From contig CAMZEM010000009.1 of assembly GCA_947305805.1 (NCBI GenBank), forward strand, positions 1-32,908: a stretch of 32,908 nt of DNA. Reading direction: 5' to 3'. The notes beneath the pieces were generated by a model. It worked only from the letters and a program-made list of their open reading frames with translations, made no database searches and had not been told where the DNA came from. Shown here piece after piece: positions 18,410-26,612 of this stretch. Source of the stretch: an uncultured Clostridia bacterium (lineage in GTDB: Bacteria > Bacillota > Clostridia > Oscillospirales > UBA644). The stretch's first letter is position 1, and each line of letters begins with the position of its first letter. Made by a program: the position numbers and the translations under genes.

Positions 18410-18438
18410 TTGAAAAATACGTTAATATATGATATAAT
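18410..18438 (+). promoter_or_regulatory. sigma-A-like promoter (TTGAAA-17-TATAAT)
   Basis: TTGAAA 18410-18415, TATAAT 18433-18438, upstream of CDS 18469. Confidence 0.75.
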
Positions 18439-18468
18439 ATATAAAAAGCCGAAAGAAAGCATTGCGAT

Positions 18469-18879
18469 ATGGAAATGATTGCTTACTGCGGGCTTAACTG
18501 CGCAAAATGCGACGCATACAGTGCGACCGTAACTGACGATAGCGCTTTAAGAGCAAAAACCGCGAAGCTGTGGTCCGAGCTTAACGGAATAAAGATTCTG
18601 CCCGAACATATAAACTGTGAAGGCTGCAAAAAGGACGGGGTTAAAACCGTATTTTGCGAAAGTCTTTGCGAAATAAGACGGTGCGCGCTGAAAAAAGGCG
18701 TGAAAACCTGCGGATATTGCGGCGGGTTTGACGGATGCAAAACCGTTGCGGCGATTGTTTCAAACAACGAAGAAGCGCTTAACAATCTGAAAACAACATT
18801 TAACATACACAGGGGGCGATATATTTGTATCTCGAACTTAAAGACATTGAAAAGTCCTTCGGAGAAAAAAAGGTTCTGA
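18469..18879 (+). CDS. DUF3795 domain-containing cysteine-rich protein
   Basis: MEMIAYCGLNCAKCDAYSAT...INCEGCKKDG...CESLCEIRRCALKKGVKTCGYCGGFDGC is typical DUF3795. Confidence 0.85.
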   Translation: MEMIAYCGLNCAKCDAYSATVTDDSALRAKTAKLWSELNGIKILPEHINCEGCKKDGVKTVFCESLCEIRRCALKKGVKTCGYCGGFDGCKTVAAIVSNNEEALNNLKTTFNIHRGRYICISNLKTLKSPSEKKRF

Positions 18880-19724
18880 CGGGTGTGTCCTTCGGAGCGG
18901 AAGGCGGAAAGGCATTCGGGCTTCTGGGAAGAAACGGCGCAGGAAAAACGACTGCAATACGTATTTTAATGAACGTTTTTCCGGCAAACAGCGGAGAAGT
19001 GCTTATTGACGGAAAACCGATTGATTACAAAGAAACAAAAATCGGTTATCTTCCCGAAGAAAGAGGACTTTATCCGAAAAAGATAATTATAGATCAGCTT
19101 ATATACTTTGCCGAGCTGAAGGGAATGAGCCGCAAGGCAGCCGTGCAGTCTGTTGATTACTGGCTCGGCAGACTGGGTATGGCCGAATACCGCAACAAAC
19201 GTCTCGATACGCTCTCAAAGGGCAATCAGCAAAAAATACAGCTTGTAACCGCTCTTGCACATGACCCCGACATTATAATACTTGACGAGCCGTTTTCGGG
19301 ACTTGACCCGGTTAACGCAATGCTGCTGAAAGATGTTGTAAAAGAGCAGATATCGCAGGGAAAAATTGTTTTGTTTTCAAGCCATCAGATGAGCTATATA
19401 GAGGAATTCTGCGACAGTATCGCAATTTTAAACAAAGGGGTTGTTGTTCTTCACGGTGACCTTCATCAGATCAAACGCGATTATCCGCGAGACCGTCTTG
19501 TTGTAAGAACGCAGACGCCCGATGCAGTCCGCGCCGATTTCGGTAACGATTGCACGGTTGCGGAAGACGGAAGCCTTATGATAAAGCTTTCAAGCCCCGC
19601 AGAAAAGAAATCCGTTATGGCAAATCTCACGGAAAACTACGATATTGACGAGGTAAAGGTGTTTGAGCCTTCGCTTAACGACATCTTCGTGGAATATGCG
19701 GGAGACGCACCGAAGGAGGCATAA
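18825..19724 (+). CDS. ABC transporter ATP-binding protein (NatA-like)
   Basis: TTG start with AGGGGG RBS; GLLGRNGAGKTTAIRIL Walker A; LSKGNQQKIQLVTALAHDPDIIILDEPFSGLDPVN. Confidence 0.92.
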   Translation: MYLELKDIEKSFGEKKVLTGVSFGAEGGKAFGLLGRNGAGKTTAIRILMNVFPANSGEVLIDGKPIDYKETKIGYLPEERGLYPKKIIIDQLIYFAELKGMSRKAAVQSVDYWLGRLGMAEYRNKRLDTLSKGNQQKIQLVTALAHDPDIIILDEPFSGLDPVNAMLLKDVVKEQISQGKIVLFSSHQMSYIEEFCDSIAILNKGVVVLHGDLHQIKRDYPRDRLVVRTQTPDAVRADFGNDCTVAEDGSLMIKLSSPAEKKSVMANLTENYDIDEVKVFEPSLNDIFVEYAGDAPKEA

Positions 19725-19727
19725 AAA

Positions 19728-20972
19728 ATGAAACAGTTTGGAACAATACTCAAATTTGAGCTTAAGTATTATTTAAAAAACAAGGTTTTTATCGGGATTA
19801 CGGTTTTTCTGGTTGTTCTGATTGCCGCGGTTATGTTTTTCCCGAGGATTGTCACGGTGTTTGAAACAGACGAATCGGATACAGGCGTTGAATTACTGTC
19901 TCGTCCGATTATGTATGTTAAAACCGACTCGGCGCAGCCGGATGCCGTAAAAGAGATATTTGCATCGTCATTCCCCGACTATGACGTTTATATAACCGAA
20001 GACGGTACGGACGAAATAGAAACCGCGGTTTTACACGGAGTTGCGGAATGCGCTTTCGTTCTGACGGGCGACACTTCGTTTACTTATTATGTAAACAACC
20101 TTTCGCTTTACGATATGAATGCCCAGATTGCTTCGGAAACTCTTTCGCGCGTATATCAGATGAACGCGATGATAAACGGCGGAATTTCCGCGCAGGATGC
20201 CGCAGGTATTATGAATATACAGATTGAAGGCGAAACGGTCAGCCTCGGCAAAAGTCAGTTTCAGAATTTCTTTTATACTTACATTATGATTTTTGCCCTT
20301 TATATGGTCATTCTGCTTTACGGACAGATGGTTGCGACAAACGTGGCAACCGAAAAGAGTTCGAGAGCAATGGAGCTTCTTGTTACAAGCGCAAAACCGA
20401 CTTCAATGATGTTCGGCAAAGTGCTCGCGTCGTGCCTTGCGGGACTTATTCAGCTTATTGCGATATTCGGCTCGGCACTTGTGTTTTACAATATCAACAA
20501 GCCGTACTGGGGCGAGAATATGATAATTGAGTCGATTTTCAACATTCCGCCTGAACTGCTTATATATATGCTTGTTTTCTTTATTCTCGGTTTTCTCATT
20601 TATGCTTTTATGTACGGAGCGGTCGGCTCAACAGCGTCCAAGCTTGAAGATATAAATACTTCCGTTATGCCTATAACAATGCTTTTCATTATTGCGTTTA
20701 TGGTTGTTATGATGTCTATGAGCTCGGGAGAAATAGACAACCCGGTAATGAAGGTATGTTCGTTTATTCCGTTTACGTCACCCATGTCAATGTTTACAAG
20801 AATAGCCATGAGCACGGTGCCCTGGTATGAAACAGCGATTTCTATAGTAATTCTTATTGTATCCACAATCGGAGTAGGCATTATTTCCGCAAAGATTTAC
20901 CGTACGGGCGTTTTAATGTACGGAACGACGCCGACAGTAAAAAATATAATAAAAGCAGTCTGGAAATCTTAA
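19728..20972 (+). CDS. ABC-2 family transporter permease (NatB-like)
   Basis: N-terminal TM, large extracytoplasmic region, multi-TM C-terminus with ATNVATEKSSRAMELLVTSAKPTSMMFGKVLA. Confidence 0.9.
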   Translation: MKQFGTILKFELKYYLKNKVFIGITVFLVVLIAAVMFFPRIVTVFETDESDTGVELLSRPIMYVKTDSAQPDAVKEIFASSFPDYDVYITEDGTDEIETAVLHGVAECAFVLTGDTSFTYYVNNLSLYDMNAQIASETLSRVYQMNAMINGGISAQDAAGIMNIQIEGETVSLGKSQFQNFFYTYIMIFALYMVILLYGQMVATNVATEKSSRAMELLVTSAKPTSMMFGKVLASCLAGLIQLIAIFGSALVFYNINKPYWGENMIIESIFNIPPELLIYMLVFFILGFLIYAFMYGAVGSTASKLEDINTSVMPITMLFIIAFMVVMMSMSSGEIDNPVMKVCSFIPFTSPMSMFTRIAMSTVPWYETAISIVILIVSTIGVGIISAKIYRTGVLMYGTTPTVKNIIKAVWKS

Positions 20973-21013
20973 TATTCCGGGCGTCACAGTTAAATTTTTA
21001 TTAAGGAGGGGCT

Positions 21014-22564
21014 ATGCTGCAAGTTAAATCACTTACAATCACGCAGAAAAAAGACCTTAGAACGCTTATTAAAGACTTTAACCTGACGCTTAACCGCGGC
21101 GACAAAGCCGTGATTATAGGAGAAGAGGGCAACGGAAAATCCACGCTTTTAAAATGGATTTACAGTCCGTCTCTTATTTCGGATTACGCAGATGCAGACG
21201 GGATACGAACGACACAGGGCGAAGTGATCGGATATCTGCCGCAGGAACTTGCCGAAAACGACAAAGAAAAAACGGTTGCCGAATTTTTTACAGATACAGG
21301 TGCTTTTGACGAAGGGTATTCGGAAGATTTATACAGAGTTGCAGCGGAAATGGGTTTTTCCGATACGCTGATTTATTCTGACCGTAAAATGAATTCGCTT
21401 TCGGGCGGTGAACGCGTTAAGATACAGATGGCGGGCATACTGCTTTCCTCGCCCGACATTCTGCTTCTTGACGAACCCTCAAACGATATCGATCTTACAA
21501 CGCTTCGCTGGCTTGAAAACACAATCAACGGCTTTTCCGGCGCGGTTTTGTATATTTCCCACGATGAAACGCTTATTGAGCGCACGGCAAACAGGGTAAT
21601 ATTGCTTGAACACCTCAGGCATAAATCCGTTGCGCGGGCAACCGTTGCAAACGTTCCTTTTGCCGCCTTTGTCGAAGAACGAAAAAGAACGTTTGATAAT
21701 CAGGAACGCGAAGCGTTAAACGAACGGCGCGAAGAGAAAAAGGCACTGGAAAAATTCCGCCGTATCGAACAGGCTGTGGAATCGGATCTGAACAGTATTT
21801 CAAGAAGAAATCCGTCGGGCGGAAGACTTCTTAAAAAGAAGATGAAAGCAGTAAAGTCCATGGAGCGGCGATACGAAAGAGAGCACGGCGAAATGACAGA
21901 GCTGCCCGAAACGGAGTCTGCAATCACGGTACGTTTTTCGCGTCAGAAGGCAATTCCGTCGGGGAAAACGGTAGCCGATTTCTCTTTCCCTCAACTGAAA
22001 ATACCGGACGGAACAGTAATTGCAAAAGACATCTGTTTTACCGTTAAAGGTCCCGAAAAAATCTGTATTGTCGGCGCAAACGGAACGGGGAAAACGACTC
22101 TTATAAGAAAAATCGCAAAAGAGCTGGCTACAAGAACCGATATTTCGGTATGCTATATGTCGCAAAACTACGAGGAAACGCTTCCTTATGATTTAACGCC
22201 TACAGAATATCTTGCCCCTTCGGGCAGCAAAGACGACGTTACTACCGCAAGAACGTTTCTCGGTTCGATGAACTATACCGCAGAAGAGATGTTTCACCCA
22301 ATAAAAGAGCTTTCGGGCGGGCAGAAAGCGAAGCTGTTTTTTTTGAAAATCAGCGTTTGCGAAACCGACGTGCTTATTCTTGACGAACCGACAAGAAATC
22401 TTTCGCCTCTGTCGGGGCCGGAAGTGCGGAAAATACTCAAACAGTTTCCCGGAGCCATAATAAGCGTTTCGCACGACAGAAAATATATTTCGGAAGTCTG
22501 CGATAAAGTATACGAATTGACCGAAGAAGGATTAAAACGGACGGATATTGCAAAAACGCTCTGA
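21014..22564 (+). CDS. ABC-F family ATPase
   Basis: Two NBDs: GEEGNGKST...LSGGERVKIQMAGILLSSPDILLLDEPSNDIDL and GANGTGKTT...LSGGQKAKLFFLKISVCETDVLILDEPTRNLSPLSG; no TM; charged linker. Confidence 0.92.
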   Translation: MLQVKSLTITQKKDLRTLIKDFNLTLNRGDKAVIIGEEGNGKSTLLKWIYSPSLISDYADADGIRTTQGEVIGYLPQELAENDKEKTVAEFFTDTGAFDEGYSEDLYRVAAEMGFSDTLIYSDRKMNSLSGGERVKIQMAGILLSSPDILLLDEPSNDIDLTTLRWLENTINGFSGAVLYISHDETLIERTANRVILLEHLRHKSVARATVANVPFAAFVEERKRTFDNQEREALNERREEKKALEKFRRIEQAVESDLNSISRRNPSGGRLLKKKMKAVKSMERRYEREHGEMTELPETESAITVRFSRQKAIPSGKTVADFSFPQLKIPDGTVIAKDICFTVKGPEKICIVGANGTGKTTLIRKIAKELATRTDISVCYMSQNYEETLPYDLTPTEYLAPSGSKDDVTTARTFLGSMNYTAEEMFHPIKELSGGQKAKLFFLKISVCETDVLILDEPTRNLSPLSGPEVRKILKQFPGAIISVSHDRKYISEVCDKVYELTEEGLKRTDIAKTL

Positions 22565-22580
22565 AAATCATTTTTTTTAA

Positions 22581-22615
22581 GAGTTCCTGCGGGTAAAGTC
22601 GCGGGAACTCTTTTT
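22581..22615 (+). terminator. Intrinsic terminator
   Basis: GAGTTCCTGCG..CGCGGGAACTC followed by TTTTT. Confidence 0.85.
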
Positions 22616-22655
22616 ATCGCCTTAAAAAAAATTTTTAAAAATCTGAAATTACCTA

Positions 22656-22684
22656 TTGACAAATTGAATACTTCGTGATATGAT
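22656..22684 (+). promoter_or_regulatory. sigma-A-like promoter (TTGACA-17-TATGAT) with overlapping dyad, likely PadR operator
   Basis: TTGACA 22656-22661, TATGAT 22679-22684; imperfect dyad ATAC-T-TC...GA-T-GTAT at 22668-22688. Confidence 0.75.
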
Positions 22685-22708
22685 GTATTACACGAGAGGA
22701 GGTATATG

Positions 22709-23026
22709 ATGGATATACAACTGAAACGCGGTCTTTTGGACGTATGCGTTCTTGCGGCAATAAAAAACGAGGATTCATACGGGTATAAGATAATAAAAGA
22801 TATGAAACCCTATATCGAGCTTTCCGAATCAACGCTCTACACCATCCTGAAAAGACTTGAAATTGCAAATATGCTTACGGTGCGAACAGCCGAACATGAC
22901 GGAAGACTTCGAAAATACTACAGGATTACCGATGCCGGACTGAGGCGTATTGAAGAATTCAAGTCTGAATGGAAAGAAGTAGTATCTATCTACCGGTTTG
23001 TTGTTAAGGAGGACAGCCATGAATAA
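22709..23026 (+). CDS. PadR family transcriptional regulator
   Basis: MDIQLKRGLLDVCVLAAIKNEDSYGYKIIKDM...LSESTLYTILKRLE...RKYYRITDAGLRRIEEF; GAGGAGG RBS (ATG 22706 also possible). Confidence 0.95.
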   Translation: MDIQLKRGLLDVCVLAAIKNEDSYGYKIIKDMKPYIELSESTLYTILKRLEIANMLTVRTAEHDGRLRKYYRITDAGLRRIEEFKSEWKEVVSIYRFVVKEDSHE

Positions 23027-23615
23027 AGAGGAATTTTTGAACGGACTCGGAAACGCGCTTGCGGGTCTGCCGCAGGACGAAGTTAACGAGCGTATTGCGT
23101 TTTACGGTGAAATGATAGACGACCATATTGAAGAGGGTGCAAGCGAAAGCGATGCCGTTGCGGCTATCGGATCGGTTGAGGAGATTGCATCTCAGATAAT
23201 CGCCGAGATACCGATCACAAAAATAGTTAAAGAGAGAATTAAGCCGAAACGCAGCTTACGCGCGTGGGAGATAATACTTATTATTCTCGGTTTTCCGCTG
23301 TGGTTTCCGCTGGTTGTTGCGGCGTTTGCCGTTTTACTTTCACTGTATATAGTTTTATGGTCGCTTGTAATTTCGCTCTGGGCGGTTGAAATATCGCTTT
23401 GGGCAAGCGCGCCGGCGTGTATTGCGGCTTCGGTTGTAGGATTTGTTCACGGAAACATTTTTTTCGGACTGATGCTGCTTGGCTGCGGACTGTTTATTGC
23501 GGGGATATCGATATTTTTGTTTTTCGGATGTGTTGCCGCAACTAAGGGAACCGTGACACTTACAAAGAAAATTGCTTTGGGAATAAAATCAATGTTTATT
23601 AAAAAGGAGAGCTGA
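23019..23615 (+). CDS. DUF1700 domain-containing membrane protein
   Basis: MNKEEFLNGLGNALAGLPQDEVNERIAFYGEMIDDHIEEGASESDAVAAIGSVEEIASQI plus TM segments. Confidence 0.92.
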   Translation: MNKEEFLNGLGNALAGLPQDEVNERIAFYGEMIDDHIEEGASESDAVAAIGSVEEIASQIIAEIPITKIVKERIKPKRSLRAWEIILIILGFPLWFPLVVAAFAVLLSLYIVLWSLVISLWAVEISLWASAPACIAASVVGFVHGNIFFGLMLLGCGLFIAGISIFLFFGCVAATKGTVTLTKKIALGIKSMFIKKES

Positions 23616-23616
23616 A

Positions 23617-24576
23617 ATGAAAAAAGGATTGATTGTAACTGCCGTTATACTTACTGTTGCCGGGCTTGTTCTCATAATCGGGTCATTCTTTTTCAACGGT
23701 CCGAATTTTGCGATTTCGGAAAATGCAAAAACTGAAACAAACACGTATACCGTAACCGACGGTTTTGACAATATATACATTCAAACGCTTGAAGCGGACG
23801 TTAAGCTGATTCCGTCCGAAAACGGGGAATGCCGTGTTGTTTGCGAAGAACGCGCATATACCAGACATAAAGTTTCGGTTGAAAACGGGGCGCTGAAAAT
23901 CGAAGCGGAAGATACGAGAAAATGGTATGATTTCATTCTCCTCTTTTCGTTAAATTCACAGTCCGTAACCGTATATCTTCCGTCCGACCGCTATGAAGAA
24001 CTTGATATAAACTGCGCTACGGGCGGCGTATCAGTATCTGAACGGTTCACTTTTGAAAAAGCGTCGGTTTCGTCGAGCACGGGCAGCGTATCGTTTAAAG
24101 CGTCGGCAGAAGGTGATGTGAAAATCAAAACGACCACGGGAAGCATACTTATTGACGGGGTTACCGCCGACAGTATCGAGCTTGCCGTTTCAACGGGTTC
24201 GGTTACGGCGGAAAACATAAACTGCCGTGAGAAAATCTCGGTTAACGTATCAACGGGAAGAGCATTGCTTGACGGAGTAAAGTGCAAATCGCTGAGTTCG
24301 GACGGAGGCACGGGTAAAATTACGGTTAAAGACACCGTTGCAACCGAAAGTTTCAGAATTGAGCGAAACACGGGCGACATTCATTTTCAGAACTCGGACG
24401 CGGGAGAAATTTTCGCCAAAACATCAACGGGAGACGTTACGGGAACGCTGAATTCCTCAAAAGTGTTTGTTGCAAAAACCTCAACCGGCAAAATTACGGT
24501 TCCCGACACCGTATCTGGCGGAAAATGCGAAATTACAACCGCAACGGGAGATATTAATATAAGCATCAACGACTGA
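23617..24576 (+). CDS. DUF4097 family beta-strand repeat protein
   Basis: N-terminal TM then repeated STGxV/TGxI motifs (SSTGSVSF, TTTGSILI, VSTGSVTA, TSTGDVTG, TSTGKITV). Confidence 0.92.
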   Translation: MKKGLIVTAVILTVAGLVLIIGSFFFNGPNFAISENAKTETNTYTVTDGFDNIYIQTLEADVKLIPSENGECRVVCEERAYTRHKVSVENGALKIEAEDTRKWYDFILLFSLNSQSVTVYLPSDRYEELDINCATGGVSVSERFTFEKASVSSSTGSVSFKASAEGDVKIKTTTGSILIDGVTADSIELAVSTGSVTAENINCREKISVNVSTGRALLDGVKCKSLSSDGGTGKITVKDTVATESFRIERNTGDIHFQNSDAGEIFAKTSTGDVTGTLNSSKVFVAKTSTGKITVPDTVSGGKCEITTATGDINISIND

Positions 24577-24670
24577 TACTGTCTGAAAACAAAAGAGGGA
24601 ATGAGATTTATGTCCGCTTCACTTAAGGATTTGGTGAAATGGCACAAATGACGTCTTCAAGCGGAAATAA

Positions 24671-24727
24671 AAAGAGCGATCATATCGGATAAAAATGAGT
24701 CCGACACGGTCGCTCTTATTTTGTTTT
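24671..24727. terminator. Intrinsic terminator between convergent units
   Basis: AAGAGCGA...TCGCTCTT with inner TCGGA/TCCGA, followed by ATTTTGTTTT. Confidence 0.75.
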
Positions 24728-24770
24728 CGGCATGAGTATGAGTGCCGCCGCAGAATAGGCGGCGGGGAAA

Positions 24771-25358
24771 TCATCTGCCGTACGTTTTTATAATCTCCTC
24801 TGCAACAAGGCGTTTCTGTATGCAGCGGTCCATTGCCTGTTTTTCTATATAACGGTGTGCGTCAGCCTCGTTCATTTTAAGCTCGGATATAAGAAGCAGT
24901 TTCGCGCGGTTTACTGTTCTGATTTCATCCATCTTCTGTTCGACGGATATAACTGTTTTCTCTGTCTGACGCAGGCGCTCACGCGCGCTTGCAAGCCAGT
25001 CCAGAGCGAGACTCATGGAAGATTTTGATATCGGTCTGGCGATGAGGAACACGCCGAATTCGGCGGATCTGTCAAAAAACTCCGCATACTGTTCAGATCG
25101 CACCAGAAGCAGCACGACGGTATTTTTTCTGCCTCCCGCGTCGATCGAGAAGCGCATTCCGTCCTCGTCCGGCAAGGGAGAGTTGACTATTACGAAATCA
25201 TAGTCCCTCTCCGACAGAGCGCGTTTTGCAGATGAGATGTTCCCGACTGTTCTCACCGGATCGTATCTCGAAGAAGGGAACATTCCGGCAAGACCGCTGT
25301 TGAGACTTGCAGACGCGGAAACAATAAGAACGCTGTATATCCGCTCTTTCAGACTCAT
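24771..25358 (-). CDS. ANTAR-domain RNA-binding antiterminator with atypical receiver domain
   Basis: Receiver-like N-terminus, coiled coil, C-terminal RAKLLLISELKMNEADAHRYIEKQAMDRCIQKRLVAEEII (ANTAR); last gene after glnA. Confidence 0.88.
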   Translation of the reverse strand: MSLKERIYSVLIVSASASLNSGLAGMFPSSRYDPVRTVGNISSAKRALSERDYDFVIVNSPLPDEDGMRFSIDAGGRKNTVVLLLVRSEQYAEFFDRSAEFGVFLIARPISKSSMSLALDWLASARERLRQTEKTVISVEQKMDEIRTVNRAKLLLISELKMNEADAHRYIEKQAMDRCIQKRLVAEEIIKTYGR

Positions 25359-25393
25359 GTTGTTCCCTCCTTTACATTATTTCCGCCCGGGGT

Positions 25394-26599
25394 TTATTTG
25401 CAGTATATATCAATGATATCTGAAGGCAGATGTTCTTTTATAAATCCGCCGGAACATGCCGCTTTGTGCGCTTCCGCAAGATTCTGAGGGAGCTTTTTCA
25501 GCGATTCGAGCACGGATGTCTCTGCGCTGAAAAGATTTATATCTTCGGGATCGGGCAGTACGGTCCCTTTTTTTATTCCGTCAAGTCCGGCATAGATAAT
25601 AAGCGCGAACGCAAGGTAAGGATTTGCAGTCGGATCCGGCGAGCGCAGTTCGGCGCGGCGGTATTCCCCCACAGCCGCCGGAACGCGTATAAGCTGGGAA
25701 CGGTTTTCGTGAGACCAGGAGATGTAGACGGGTGCTTTGTTTCTGCCGAGGCGGAGGTAAGAATCCGCGGTAGGATTCAGAAAAGCGGTCATTTCGCCCA
25801 CATGGTCCAGTATACCCGCTATCATGCCCCGAAGAACGCCGTCATCATGCGGTCTTACGGAAAGATTGACATGAAACCCGTTGCCCGGTCTGTCAATTAT
25901 GGGCTTTGGCGAAAAGTCGGCGAATAGTCCGTTGCGGTGCGCCACAGTCCTTACAACGGTCCGGAACGTGCAGGCATTGTCTGCTGCGTTCAGTGCGTCC
26001 GAATATCTGAAATCGATCTCGTTCTGTCCCGGGCCCTCCTCATGGTGCGAGCTCTCGGGCTGTATTCCCATCTGTTCAAGTGTCAGGCAGATCTCTCTGC
26101 GGATGTTTTCGCCTTTGTCTGCCGGAGCGATATCCATGTATCCCGCCCTGTCATACGGTTTATCGGTTTTTTCACCGTTTTCGTCAAGCTCGAAAAGATA
26201 GAACTCCTGCTCTGCACCGAAATAAAACGTATACCCCTCCGAAGCCGCTTCTTTCACGGCTTTTTTCAGCAGACTTCTCGTGTCGTATTCGAACGGAGTG
26301 CCGTCAGGATACGTTATATCGCAGAACATACGCACTACGCGCCCGTGTTCGGGACGCCACGGAAGGGGAACAAGCGTATCCGGTTCCGGGTGCAGAAAAA
26401 GATCGGAATGTGCCTCATCTCCGAATCCCGAAATCGCGGACGCATCGAATGCAATGCCGTAATCGAATGCACGGCCGAGTTCATCGGGCATGATGGAAAT
26501 GTTTTTCTGCTTCCCGAAAACGTCGCAGAAAGCAAGACGTATGAATTTGACGTCCTCCTCGGCGACATATTGCATTACTTCTTCTTTTGAGTAATTCAT
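25394..26599 (-). CDS. glnA: Glutamine synthetase, type I (short form)
   Basis: DVKFIRLAFCDVFGKQKNISIMP; GAEQEFYLFE; HHEEGPGQNEIDFRY; NGFHVNLS; SYLRLGRNKAPVYISWSHENRSQLIRVP; start at ATG with AGGAGG RBS. Confidence 0.95.
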   Translation of the reverse strand: MNYSKEEVMQYVAEEDVKFIRLAFCDVFGKQKNISIMPDELGRAFDYGIAFDASAISGFGDEAHSDLFLHPEPDTLVPLPWRPEHGRVVRMFCDITYPDGTPFEYDTRSLLKKAVKEAASEGYTFYFGAEQEFYLFELDENGEKTDKPYDRAGYMDIAPADKGENIRREICLTLEQMGIQPESSHHEEGPGQNEIDFRYSDALNAADNACTFRTVVRTVAHRNGLFADFSPKPIIDRPGNGFHVNLSVRPHDDGVLRGMIAGILDHVGEMTAFLNPTADSYLRLGRNKAPVYISWSHENRSQLIRVPAAVGEYRRAELRSPDPTANPYLAFALIIYAGLDGIKKGTVLPDPEDINLFSAETSVLESLKKLPQNLAEAHKAACSGGFIKEHLPSDIIDIYCK

Positions 26600-26612
26600 A
26601 AAAACCTCCTGA

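Noticed and set aside
18315-18462. N-terminal extension MLSFGFLYIISYINVFFNMFGLI... of the 16423-18462 ORF
   Set aside because: Covers promoter elements; ATG at 18315 has a good RBS, and the upstream hydrophobic stretch is likely intergenic translation.
23991-24380. 129-aa minus-strand ORF opposite DUF4097
   Set aside because: Arises from the repeated STG-rich coding sequence read in reverse; no start signals.
25937-26590. 217-aa plus-strand ORF antisense to glnA
   Set aside because: Shadow ORF: the minus strand encodes unambiguous glutamine synthetase motifs; no RBS or recognisable domains on the plus strand.
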